NCBI GenBank assembly: GCA_021648365.1
Contig: JAKISY010000001.1
Span: 1-64,000 of the forward strand
Length of the DNA: 64,000 nucleotides
Reading direction: 5' to 3'
DNA from: Verrucomicrobiales bacterium
GTDB taxonomy: Bacteria > Verrucomicrobiota > Verrucomicrobiia > Verrucomicrobiales > DEV007
Shown here: piece by piece, positions 1-7,533 of the stretch
Numbering within the stretch: position 1 is the first letter of the stretch
Layout: each line of letters begins with the position of its first letter
Notes under the pieces: generated by a model
What the model was told of the DNA's origin: nothing
Databases searched by the model: none
What the model saw: the letters and a program-made list of their open reading frames with translations, nothing else
Translations under genes and position numbers: made by a program

Positions 1-246
1 CAAGGAGAAGCTGTGGATTGGCAAGCGTGGGTCAAGGATGGAGCAGAGCCTACTATCAAAAAAATAGTGCTTACTTTCAAAGAGGAACAGGGGCGCCCAC
101 AGTTCATTGCTTTGTTCAGGGATTGGGATACGGCCACGGTGTTGCCAGCTTATGTGTTTTCGCTGGATTCGTCTAATGGTCTGCTTAAGATCGAAGTCTT
201 GCCAAATGAAAAGGAAACTAAAAAAGAAGCTGCGTCTGCAAAATAA
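1..246 (+). CDS. DUF2092-type periplasmic protein, C-terminal part (5' truncated by window)
   Basis: The reading frame is open from base 1, so the gene begins upstream; the GTG at base 13 is internal. The visible 81 residues show the pattern VDWQAWVKDG ... KKIVLTFKEEQG ... FIALFRDWD, which I recognise as the C-terminal end of DUF2092 proteins (predicted periplasmic, function unknown, LolA-like beta fold in outline). The tail is a Lys/Glu/Ala-rich extension. The next gene, 32 bases on, encodes a DUF6515-like secreted protein; the two families are often neighbours, so co-transcription is likely. Family assignment rests on recall of the motif only. Confidence 0.7.
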   Translation, partial: QGEAVDWQAWVKDGAEPTIKKIVLTFKEEQGRPQFIALFRDWDTATVLPAYVFSLDSSNGLLKIEVLPNEKETKKEAASAK

Positions 247-278
247 GCTGAGAACCATAACTCTAACCAAGATAGATC

Positions 279-866
279 ATGAATCAAAAATCTCATAACT
301 TGTTTTCTTTAGTCACCGTGGCTGTGCTAGGTTTTTCACTTATCGTCGCCGATGCGCGTCCTCACGGGCGTAGTGTCAGTCGCAGTCGTAGTGTCAGTCG
401 TGGTGGGGGGCATAGGAGTGTCAGTCGTAGCACAACGGTTAACCGCAGCACACACGTCAATCGTAATGTGCATGTGAATAGGTCGCGTCATGTGGATGTG
501 GATGTCAATCGGCATCATGGTTATCACGGTCGACCGGTGCATCATGGAGCTCGTGTGGCTGCCGGAGTGGCGGTAGGCGTGGCAGCTGGTGTTGTGGTTG
601 GCGCAGCGATTGCTACTCCGCCGAGAGGCTATTCGACCGTTTATGTCAGTGGTGCTCCGTATGCGTATTATGGAGGAACTTACTACCAGCCAGTGGATGA
701 GGGGTATGTGATCGCTGAGCCTCCGGTGGGTGCGATTGTGCCTACTTTGCCTCCTGGGGCGACTGCAACCACGGTGAATGGAGCTGTTTATTACCTCTTT
801 AACGGCTTGTATTATCAGCCTGTATTGGTGAACGGGGTGACTTCATATAAAACGGTGAGGTTCTGA
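279..866 (+). CDS. Secreted Arg/His-rich DUF6515-like protein
   Basis: 195 residues with a signal peptide (hydrophobic residues about 8-24, ending near VADA). The mature protein opens with a low-complexity stretch rich in Ser-Arg and in His-Val-Asn-Arg repeats (about residues 28-90), then an Ala/Gly/Val segment that could be a membrane-interacting helix (about 92-115), then a Tyr/Pro-rich C-terminal domain with the phrases YYGGTYYQPV, GAIVPTLPPG and YYLFNGLYYQPV. That C-terminal pattern is typical of DUF6515. Its role is unknown; the basic repeats suggest binding to polyanions or to the envelope, which is inference. It follows the DUF2092 gene on the same strand. Confidence 0.75.
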   Translation: MNQKSHNLFSLVTVAVLGFSLIVADARPHGRSVSRSRSVSRGGGHRSVSRSTTVNRSTHVNRNVHVNRSRHVDVDVNRHHGYHGRPVHHGARVAAGVAVGVAAGVVVGAAIATPPRGYSTVYVSGAPYAYYGGTYYQPVDEGYVIAEPPVGAIVPTLPPGATATTVNGAVYYLFNGLYYQPVLVNGVTSYKTVRF

Positions 867-1066
867 GATGGCTGAAGCAGGTGTGGCGGGGCATGTTCAG
901 TGCTCTCTGTTGCCTCTTGTTCAAAAAGTCTTTTGCGGCTGGATCCATGAAGGTGCTCGATGGGGGAGTTTGAACAGATAGAGGGATTTCATGCGATGTG
1001 AGTTATAGGATTGCAAAAAGTCGGGTCGTGCTGCTTAATGGTCAAGAGTTTGTATGAGAAAATAGT

Positions 1067-2302
1067 ATGAAGTTGAATTTTTTGATCATTATTGGATTAG
1101 GTTTTTTAGTGGGCTTGCCATCTTTGCTGGCTGTGGATGAAAAGCTGGATGCCAGAGCTGATATTGCTTTGGATAATGCTCGGGTGAAAATGCGTGGTGA
1201 TTTTCAACGGTTTCGACAACGGGCAGAATCTGGCGAGCTTACTCGTGTGGTTACCTTGGGCGGTTCGATTACAGAGGCGAAACATGGGCACTCTGCTCAA
1301 GTGCCGAAGTGGTTGAGACAAAAGTTTCCCAAGGCGAATTTTGAATTTGTCAATGCGGGCATCGCTTCGACTTGCTCGACCACTGGGGCCTTTCGTTTTG
1401 CTAAGGATGTTTTGGTAGATGGCAGGGTGGATTTGTTGATGGTCGAATTTGCCGTCAATGATGATCAGGATGCCTTCCATACGCGTAAAGAATGTATTCA
1501 AGGCATGGAAGGTATCGTTAGGCATTTGCGAAAAGCGCAAGCGCAGGCGGATATCCTGATGGTGCAATACGTGAATCCGGAAATGTTGGAGACTTTGCTC
1601 AAGGGCGAGGTGCCGTTGACGATCGCTGCCCATGAGGCGGTGGCGGAGCATTATGGGATCACGTCTGTCAATGTGGCTGCGGAGGTGGCGGACGCGGTGA
1701 AGGCGGGACGTTATGAGTGGAAGGATTATGGCGGCACTCATCCTAAGCCTTTTGGTTATCAGGTGGCGAGCAATATGATCACCTCTGCTTTGCAGCGTGG
1801 GATGAAGGGGGAGTTTGCCCAAGGTGATCAGGGGATCAAGGCGCATGTCTTGCCGCTACCAATGGAGAGAGGCAATTATGCTGGAGGTAAATTTGTGGAT
1901 GTGCAGGATGCTTATTGGTTGGGAGGATGGAAATACGGCAAGGTTGGGAAAGAACTACTGCCTATGGGGGGGATTCGTTCTCGTTATGAAGCTTACCAAG
2001 TGCTTCGAGCGGATGAACCTGGAAGCACTTTGTATCTGAATTTTCTGGGCAGAGCGATTGGGGCTTTTGTGTTAGCTGGTCCGGACGCGGGGAAGGTTGA
2101 GGTGTGTGTGGATGGCTCTGAGTGGAAGTTGGTGGATCTGTATCACCAACACAGCGGCGGTTTGAACTACCCGCGTAGTGTGATTTTTGCCGATGATTTA
2201 TCTGCAGGTAGGCATCAGTTGGTTCTGAGGTTGAGCGATCAAAAAGGAAAAAAAAGCAAAGGCACCTCGGCTTCTATTTTGTATTTTGAGGTGAATGAAT
2301 AG
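1067..2302 (+). CDS. Secreted SGNH/GDSL-type hydrolase
   Basis: 411 residues with a signal peptide (about 1-22). Block I of the SGNH fold reads TLGGSITEA near residues 64-72 (GGS in place of GDS, with the nucleophile Ser), an Asn-containing block III reads EFAVNDDQ near 126-132, and the catalytic Asp/His block has the form GGTHP near 221-226. The C-terminal 150 residues are beta-rich and look like an accessory sandwich domain. Such enzymes usually deacetylate or de-esterify carbohydrates outside the cytoplasm; the substrate is not readable here. It is separated by about 200 bases from the gene before it and 105 bases from the transporter after it, so it is probably its own unit. Confidence 0.82.
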   Translation: MKLNFLIIIGLGFLVGLPSLLAVDEKLDARADIALDNARVKMRGDFQRFRQRAESGELTRVVTLGGSITEAKHGHSAQVPKWLRQKFPKANFEFVNAGIASTCSTTGAFRFAKDVLVDGRVDLLMVEFAVNDDQDAFHTRKECIQGMEGIVRHLRKAQAQADILMVQYVNPEMLETLLKGEVPLTIAAHEAVAEHYGITSVNVAAEVADAVKAGRYEWKDYGGTHPKPFGYQVASNMITSALQRGMKGEFAQGDQGIKAHVLPLPMERGNYAGGKFVDVQDAYWLGGWKYGKVGKELLPMGGIRSRYEAYQVLRADEPGSTLYLNFLGRAIGAFVLAGPDAGKVEVCVDGSEWKLVDLYHQHSGGLNYPRSVIFADDLSAGRHQLVLRLSDQKGKKSKGTSASILYFEVNE

Positions 2303-2312
2303 GAGTAGGAAG

Positions 2313-2400
2313 GGAACCGCAGATGACGCAACCGGAGCGAAGCGGAGATAGCCGGAGGAAATGACCCGAAGGCAAATGAACGCAGATAAGATAAAACAAG
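2313..2400. repeat. Degenerate intergenic repeat of the CGCAGAT type
   Basis: Between the esterase and the CDF gene lies a purine-rich stretch containing aaccgcagatgacgca and later gaacgcagataagat. Short imperfect repeats built from the word CGCAGAT(G/A)A are often seen between genes in many unrelated bacteria. No coding potential was seen in it. Confidence 0.4.
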
Positions 2401-2407
2401 CTTAGTA

Positions 2408-3340
2408 ATGGAGGGAATCAAGTCACGGAGTCAGGAAGAGCATGCGCAGTTGATGTTTGCGATGCGCATTTCTTTGGCATTGGGGGTGGTGATGCTGGTA
2501 TTCAAAGGGGCGGGTGCTTGGTATAGCGAATCGGTGGCGGTGATGAGTGATGCTGCGGAGTCGGTGGTACATATCGTGGCGGTGGGTTTTGCTTATTTCA
2601 GCTTAAAATTATCTTTCAAACCTGCGGATGAAACTCATCCTTACGGACACGCCAAGATTGCTTTTTTCTCGTCGGGCGTGGAAGGGGCTTTGATCACGGC
2701 TGCAGCTTTATTTGTGTCATTTGAAGCGGTGAAAGATCTGATTCGTGAACCGAGAATAAGTCGTCCTGATGTGGGGCTCTGGTTTACGGGTGTGGTGGTG
2801 GTGTTGACTGGGGTAGTGGGTTTGTATTTGCTCAAGACGGGAAAAAAACAGCGCTCTATTGTTTTAGAAGCTAACGGGCAACATGTATTGGCAGATTGTT
2901 ATACGAGTTTGGGGGTGATCATTGGTTTGGTGCTGACTTGGGTCACAGGATGGAAATACTGGGATCCGATCTGTGCCGGTGCAGTAGGTTTGAACATGGC
3001 TTGGGTGGGGCTACATTTGATGTCTCGTTCGGTGCATGGTCTGATGGATCGTGTGGAGCCGAAAGTGAAGCTGGAATTGGAGCAGATATTGGATAAAGAA
3101 ACTCGTTTGCATGAAATGGAGTTTCACAAGTTGCGTGTTCGCGATCTAGGGGATTCGTTGTGGGCGGAGGTGCACTTGCTTTTTCCGGAAGGCATGTTGT
3201 TGCGAGATGCTCATGCGCTTGCTACAGAGATAGAGCAGGCGGTGGCTGAGGCCTGTCTGGGGGACGTGCATCTGACGACTCATTTGGAATCGATCGAGGA
3301 TCATGATGCGGTGCATAGCAGTCATCATGTGGAGGGGTGA
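2408..3340 (+). CDS. Cation diffusion facilitator (CDF) family metal transporter
   Basis: 310 residues with about six hydrophobic segments in the first 210 residues and a cytoplasmic C-terminal domain (about 215-300). Family signatures: MSDAAESVVHIVA near residue 44 (metal site in helix 2), HPYGHAKIAFFSSG near 78 (loop between helices 2 and 3) and LADCYTSLGVIIG near 161 (helix 5). CDF proteins export divalent cations such as Zn, Fe or Mn from the cytosol in exchange for protons; which metal cannot be told. The C-terminal tail is His-rich (HDAVHSSHHVEG), which may help sense or bind metal. The ATG is preceded by a short AT-rich leader with a weak ribosome binding site. Confidence 0.9.
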   Translation: MEGIKSRSQEEHAQLMFAMRISLALGVVMLVFKGAGAWYSESVAVMSDAAESVVHIVAVGFAYFSLKLSFKPADETHPYGHAKIAFFSSGVEGALITAAALFVSFEAVKDLIREPRISRPDVGLWFTGVVVVLTGVVGLYLLKTGKKQRSIVLEANGQHVLADCYTSLGVIIGLVLTWVTGWKYWDPICAGAVGLNMAWVGLHLMSRSVHGLMDRVEPKVKLELEQILDKETRLHEMEFHKLRVRDLGDSLWAEVHLLFPEGMLLRDAHALATEIEQAVAEACLGDVHLTTHLESIEDHDAVHSSHHVEG

Positions 3341-3409
3341 GTGCGTGCTATTTTTGCAAATGCTAGACTTTGACCTTGCACAGAGTGTCATGCGAGGTGA
3401 AAAATAGCT

Positions 3410-4156
3410 ATGAGTGAATTTCAAGATCGAACCGTAGTGGTGACTGGAGCTGGACGCGGCATTGGTAAAGCAATAGCCGCGAGTTTTGTGGCGCGAGGAG
3501 CCAAGGTGGCGGTGTTGAGCCGCACCGAAGCTAATTCGCAGAGCGCTGCGGATGAGATGAATGCAAGTGGGCCGGGCAGCGCTAAAGCGTATGCCGTGGA
3601 TATTGCTGATTTCACCGCTGTGGCTGAGGTGGGTAAGCAGATTATCGAAGATTTGGGACCTGTGAGTATTTTGGTGAACAATGCGGGGGTCACTCGTGAC
3701 GGCTTGGCGCTGCGGATGAAGGAGGAGGATTGGGATGTGGTGATGGACACCAATCTCAAAGGAGCGTTTAATACGGTGAAGGCTTTTCAACGCAAGTTGT
3801 TGAAAGAACAAGGAGCTCGGATCATCAATATCAGTTCGGTGATAGGATTGATGGGTGCTGCTGGTCAGGCGAATTACGCTGCTAGTAAAGCGGGGCTGAT
3901 CGGCTTGACCAAAGCTCTCGCCAAAGAGTTTTCAGGGCGAGCGGTGACGGTCAATGCGATAGCGCCTGGTTTCATTGAGACGGACATGACCAATGAATTG
4001 AGTGAAGATCAGCAGCAGGAGATATTGCAACAGATACCGCTCAAGAGTTTCGGGCAGGTCGAGGACATTGCGGCGAGTGTGTTGTTTTTGGCGAGTGCGG
4101 ACGCGCGATATATCACTGGGCAGGTTTTGACGGTGGATGGTGGCATGGTGATGTGA
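3410..4156 (+). CDS. fabG: 3-oxoacyl-[acyl-carrier-protein] reductase FabG
   Basis: 248 residues, the normal length. It reduces beta-ketoacyl-ACP with NADPH in fatty acid elongation. Visible features: the nucleotide motif TGAGRGIG at 11-18, NNAG near 88, the catalytic Ser in NISSVIGLMG, the YxxxK pair in YAASKAG near 156, and the FabG-type end YITGQVLTVDGGMVM. The TxxxGxG motif with an Arg after the glycine fits NADPH preference. It lies 69 bases after the CDF gene and 46 bases before pgl on the same strand. FabG-like SDRs can have other substrates, but the C-terminal region is that of the housekeeping enzyme. Confidence 0.92.
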   Translation: MSEFQDRTVVVTGAGRGIGKAIAASFVARGAKVAVLSRTEANSQSAADEMNASGPGSAKAYAVDIADFTAVAEVGKQIIEDLGPVSILVNNAGVTRDGLALRMKEEDWDVVMDTNLKGAFNTVKAFQRKLLKEQGARIINISSVIGLMGAAGQANYAASKAGLIGLTKALAKEFSGRAVTVNAIAPGFIETDMTNELSEDQQQEILQQIPLKSFGQVEDIAASVLFLASADARYITGQVLTVDGGMVM

Positions 4157-4161
4157 AGAAG

Positions 4162-4200
4162 AAGTTAGAAGTTAGAATTCAGGAGTTAGAATAAAGAAAA
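4162..4200. repeat. Short GTTAGAA-type direct repeat between fabG and pgl
   Basis: The 46-base spacer has imperfect copies of the word GTTAGAA (gaagttagaagttagaattc, then ggagttagaat). It may be a slippage product or one of the common intergenic repeat words. Nothing else is visible here. Confidence 0.4.
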
Positions 4201-4202
4201 TT

Positions 4203-4889
4203 ATGGCGGAAGTGATCGAGACCGAGAATTTTGTGAGTGATGCGTGTGAGTGCATTGCGGCGAAGATTTTAAAAAAACAAAAACAAGGCGAAGTTTTCAG
4301 CCTGAGTTTGTGTGGAGGCAGCACTCCAGCACCTATCTATCGAGCTTTAGCTGAGCGTAAGGATATCGATTGGGATCGAGTGTTGATCACATTTGGAGAC
4401 GAGCGCTGTGTGGGGTCCGAGGATATGCAGAGCAATTACCGGATGGTGCGTGAGGCACTGTTAGATGTCGCTGATGTTCCTTCTGGAAATGTTATTCGCA
4501 TAGAAGGCGAACTGGATGCCGCTGAGGCAGCGTCGAAGTGTGAACAGCGATTGCGAGATTTGGCTGAGCAGAGTGGACAGGTCATTTTTAAGCATGATTT
4601 GGTATTGCTCGGCATGGGGGAAGACGGGCATACTGCGTCGTTGTTTCCTGGTTCGAAGGCTTTGAATGAATCCTCTCGTTGGGTGATTGAGAATTTTGCT
4701 CCGAGTCAAGACAGTTGGCGTCTAACGATGACTTACCCTTTGATCAATGCTGCTGAAGAAGTCTTGTTTTTGATCAATGGGGATAAAAAACGTAAGATCA
4801 TGCAGGAAATTTTCGCTGGAGGTAGCACGTATCCTGCAGCGGCGATTAAACCTGTAAGTGGGCAAGTCACTTGGATCGTTGGAGTTTGA
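4203..4889 (+). CDS. pgl: 6-phosphogluconolactonase
   Basis: 228 residues, typical of the DevB/Pgl type. It hydrolyses 6-phosphogluconolactone to 6-phosphogluconate in the oxidative pentose phosphate pathway in the cytoplasm. Motifs: LSLCGGSTPAP (phosphate-binding loop, about 31-42), ITFGDERCV (about 61-70) and GMGEDGHTASLFPGS (about 138-152), which hold the catalytic and sugar-phosphate contacts. No signal peptide. It sits between fabG and a secreted PQQ-like propeller gene; no zwf or gnd is in the window. Confidence 0.92.
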   Translation: MAEVIETENFVSDACECIAAKILKKQKQGEVFSLSLCGGSTPAPIYRALAERKDIDWDRVLITFGDERCVGSEDMQSNYRMVREALLDVADVPSGNVIRIEGELDAAEAASKCEQRLRDLAEQSGQVIFKHDLVLLGMGEDGHTASLFPGSKALNESSRWVIENFAPSQDSWRLTMTYPLINAAEEVLFLINGDKKRKIMQEIFAGGSTYPAAAIKPVSGQVTWIVGV

Positions 4890-4950
4890 CGGTGAGGTCT
4901 TGAGGAGGAAAAACATTAACGAGTCAGTTTTACAATCAGAATATACCATC

Positions 4951-6534
4951 ATGAAATCCCCTAGTTTTTATTACGTCCTTTTCGCCATGAGTTTTTCGTG
5001 GCTGGTTTACCATCAATCCGCTGATGCAGAGGATAAGACGGGAGCTGCTGATTGGGGGCAGTGGGGGCATGACAGCAGTAAGAACATGGTTTCTCCTGAG
5101 AAAAATATCCCTGTAGATATTTCGGCGGGAGATGAGCTAGATGATGGTAATATCGACGTCAAGACGGCGACCAATGCCAAATGGATCGTTAAGTTGGGGG
5201 ATCAATCTTATGGAACCCCGACGGTTTCTGGAGGCAGGGTCTTTGTCGGGACGAACAATGCTAATCCGCGCAATGCTAAGATTGAAGGTGATCGCGGCGT
5301 GGTGATGTGTTTCGATGAAAAGTCTGGCAAGTTTTTGTGGCAATTGACGGTTCCAAAGTTGCCTTCGGGCAAGGTCAATGACTGGGAGTTTTTGGGGATT
5401 TGTTCTTCGCCGACGATTGTGGGCAAATACGGTTACGTGGTGACCAATCGCGCCGAGGTGATCAAGTTTGATACCGCTGGGTTGAGTGATGGCAATGATG
5501 GTACATTTCAAGAAGAGGGCAAATACATGGCTGGAGGCTTGAATGGAATCGCTAAAGGTACTGCCAAAGCAGTGGCGGTGGGTGATACGGATGCCGACAT
5601 TATATGGGGACTTGATATGATGGATGATGCGGGGGCTTTTCCGCATAACATCGCGAGTAGTTCGGTGGTGTTAGGCGATGGCAAAGTTTTTGCCAGCACT
5701 TCCAACGGTATGGACTGGTCGCATCTCAATATCCAGCAACCTCTTTCTCCGACTTTGATTTCGCTCGACGTGGAATCTGGAAAGTTAGTGGGCGAGGAAG
5801 CTGCAGGTATCAGTGAGCGCACCTTTCACTGCAACTGGTCTTCGCCTGCCTATGGCGAAGTTGCGGGCAAGAAGACGGTGGTTTTTGGCGGTGGAGACGG
5901 CTGGTGTTACGGTTTTGGCACGGTGGGGGTAAAAGACAAAGATGGTTTCATGGTTTTGCCGGAACTGTGGAAAGTCGATTGCAACGCTAAAGAGTATCGT
6001 TTGGATGAGAAGGGGAAAAAAATCAAATACGCGAGTTACCCTGGACCGAGCGAAATCATCGCCTCTCCGGTGATCTACAAAAATAGAGTTTATGTGACGA
6101 TTGGGCAAGACCCGGAAAATGGTGAAGGGGTGGGGGCATTGACCTGTATTGATCCGAGTAAGGGTAGTGGGGAAGATGCAGTGGTCTGGCGATTTCAGGA
6201 TTTGGGGCGTTCGCTCTCTAGTCCTTCGATTGTCGATGGACTGCTGTATATCGCTGACTATGCGGGGCGGGTTTTTTGCCTAGATGCCGATAGCGGGAAG
6301 TTGTTATGGGAGCACGATACGCTGAGCCATATCTGGGCTTCTACCTTGGTCGTGGACGGCAAGGTGTTCATCGGCACGGAGGATGGGGAGTTGATCATCC
6401 TGAAAGCTGGTAAAGAAAAAGAGGAGTTGGCGACGGTGGATTTCCCTAATCCTATTTATTCGACTCCTGTGGCAGCGAATGGAGCGCTTTATATCATGAC
6501 GCAATCCCATTTGTATGCGTTTCAGCAGAAGTAG
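4951..6534 (+). CDS. Secreted PQQ-like beta-propeller protein
   Basis: 527 residues from the ATG at 4951, chosen because it gives a signal peptide (MKSPSFYYVLFAMSFSWLVY...); the frame is open further upstream but overlaps pgl. The mature protein shows repeated blade motifs of the PQQ enzyme-repeat type (FDEKSGKFLWQL, DVESGKLVGEEA, LDADSGKLLWEHDT, each beta strand with Gly/Asp and a Trp). The opening WGQWGHDSSKNM resembles the 'WPQWRGP' start common to such propellers in planctomycetes and verrucomicrobia. The catalytic or binding function is unknown; real PQQ binding is unproven because the dehydrogenase active-site motifs were not seen. A hairpin terminator follows. Confidence 0.8.
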   Translation: MKSPSFYYVLFAMSFSWLVYHQSADAEDKTGAADWGQWGHDSSKNMVSPEKNIPVDISAGDELDDGNIDVKTATNAKWIVKLGDQSYGTPTVSGGRVFVGTNNANPRNAKIEGDRGVVMCFDEKSGKFLWQLTVPKLPSGKVNDWEFLGICSSPTIVGKYGYVVTNRAEVIKFDTAGLSDGNDGTFQEEGKYMAGGLNGIAKGTAKAVAVGDTDADIIWGLDMMDDAGAFPHNIASSSVVLGDGKVFASTSNGMDWSHLNIQQPLSPTLISLDVESGKLVGEEAAGISERTFHCNWSSPAYGEVAGKKTVVFGGGDGWCYGFGTVGVKDKDGFMVLPELWKVDCNAKEYRLDEKGKKIKYASYPGPSEIIASPVIYKNRVYVTIGQDPENGEGVGALTCIDPSKGSGEDAVVWRFQDLGRSLSSPSIVDGLLYIADYAGRVFCLDADSGKLLWEHDTLSHIWASTLVVDGKVFIGTEDGELIILKAGKEKEELATVDFPNPIYSTPVAANGALYIMTQSHLYAFQQK

Positions 6535-6548
6535 GGAGCTCTAAACTA

Positions 6549-6580
6549 TGGAGTGCTGCGGCTTGACGCAGCTTTTTTTT
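6549..6580 (+). terminator. Hairpin terminator after PQQ-like gene; also a REP-like unit
   Basis: A stem GCTGCG / CGCAGC (6555-6560 and 6567-6572) with loop GCTTGA is followed directly by eight T residues, as in a Rho-independent terminator. The unit, starting at GGAGTGC, is repeated in inverted orientation about 70 bases downstream. Confidence 0.7.
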
Positions 6581-6640
6581 GACTGTGGTAGCGAGGGAAT
6601 GTGAGCTTGGGGTGGAGTCGGGAGTCTGGTGGAGTATCGT

Positions 6641-6670
6641 AAAGCTCGGTCAAGCCCGAGCACTCCAAAG
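6641..6670 (-). repeat. REP-like hairpin, inverted copy of the unit at 6549
   Basis: Read on the minus strand this starts TTTGGAGTGCTCGGGCTTGA and ends CCGAGCTTTACG. The unit at 6549 reads GGAGTGCTGCGGCTTGACG and ends in CAGCTTT, so the two share outer sequence, loop and layout, while both stem arms have changed together (CGG/CCG against GCG/CGC). Compensatory stem changes point to a conserved hairpin. Confidence 0.6.
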
Positions 6671-6723
6671 GGGAGTTGAACTACAACTAGCCTCTCCAAC
6701 AGACTTAGCCAAAAGTAAAACTT

Positions 6724-7503
6724 CTATTCGATGCCTCGCAGCTTGGCGTGGACTTGGGCGACTTTGCCCATGTAGTGATGCATTTTGTAGTCGGTGGCGG
6801 CTAGGCGGATGTGTTTGGCTGATTTTTGTGTTTCGCCGAGGGCTTCGTAATAGAGTCCAAGATAAAGGTGTGCGTAACAGAGTTGATTGCGTAAGGTCGG
6901 TGCGTCGGGAGAGCCTGATTGCGCGGCGGCAATCACAGCTTCTGGGCTGCCGCTACCAGCAAAGAGGGCGTGGATCTCTTTCATCGGGATGCGTTGGTCG
7001 CTGTCGATGGGGATGAAGGTTTTTCGTGCGTCGTCGATCTTGGCTCCAGGGCAGCGGACGGCGCAGAGGAAGTGCCAGACGGCGTTCTCGACATCCTGTG
7101 AATTGACGGTCTGGTGGACTTCGAACTGGGACTTGCCTTGCAGATATTGTTTGGCGTAGTAGTAGGCGATACCTCTTTGCCAGTGATGCGGCTCTCTAGA
7201 TGGGTTGAGGGCGATGTAGCTGTCAAAGTCAGCGATGGCGTTATTCATTTTGCCATTAAAGAAGGCTTGTTCTCCACGACGCTCGAAGGCGGCTGATCGT
7301 GCTTGTTGTGCTAAGCTCGAGGTGGTGTGAGCCTTTTCTGTTAAGCTGATGACTTGGGTATAGTCTGCCGCTTTGAAAGCTTGCTGAATTTTTTCAGCCA
7401 AGGAATCGGACGAGGCTGTTTGCTGGGCTTGGGCTCCGGCATTGAAATAGAAAAGGATCAACAGCAGACTTGTGATCGAGAGCAGGCGATGGGGGGGGAG
7501 CAT
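6724..7503 (-). CDS. Secreted tetratricopeptide-repeat protein
   Basis: 259 residues with a signal peptide (hydrophobic 8-25, AGAQA cleavage region). The helical pattern with EKIQQAFKAADYTQVISLTEKA, AFFNGKMNNAIADFDSYIALNP and HHWQRGIAYYYAKQYLQGKSQFE is that of TPR units, about three in residues 35-150, followed by LCYAHLYLGLYYEALGETQKSAKHI near 210-235. TPR proteins mediate protein contacts, here likely in the periplasm. It lies 30 bases downstream of the LysM gene on the same strand, so the two may be co-transcribed; an envelope or cell-division role is possible but unproven. Confidence 0.8.
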   Translation of the reverse strand: MLPPHRLLSITSLLLILFYFNAGAQAQQTASSDSLAEKIQQAFKAADYTQVISLTEKAHTTSSLAQQARSAAFERRGEQAFFNGKMNNAIADFDSYIALNPSREPHHWQRGIAYYYAKQYLQGKSQFEVHQTVNSQDVENAVWHFLCAVRCPGAKIDDARKTFIPIDSDQRIPMKEIHALFAGSGSPEAVIAAAQSGSPDAPTLRNQLCYAHLYLGLYYEALGETQKSAKHIRLAATDYKMHHYMGKVAQVHAKLRGIE

Positions 7504-7533
7504 GCGTCGGGGAGCGGTTGAGTCTGAGCGATC

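Noticed and set aside
1106..1846. 246-residue minus-strand frame opposite the GDSL esterase
   Set aside because: His/Arg/Leu-rich shadow of the esterase gene; no family pattern, no ribosome binding site.
6579..7016. 145-residue plus-strand frame starting in the REP-like region
   Set aside because: Cys/Arg/Trp-rich and antisense to the TPR gene; starts at a rare codon in the repeat.
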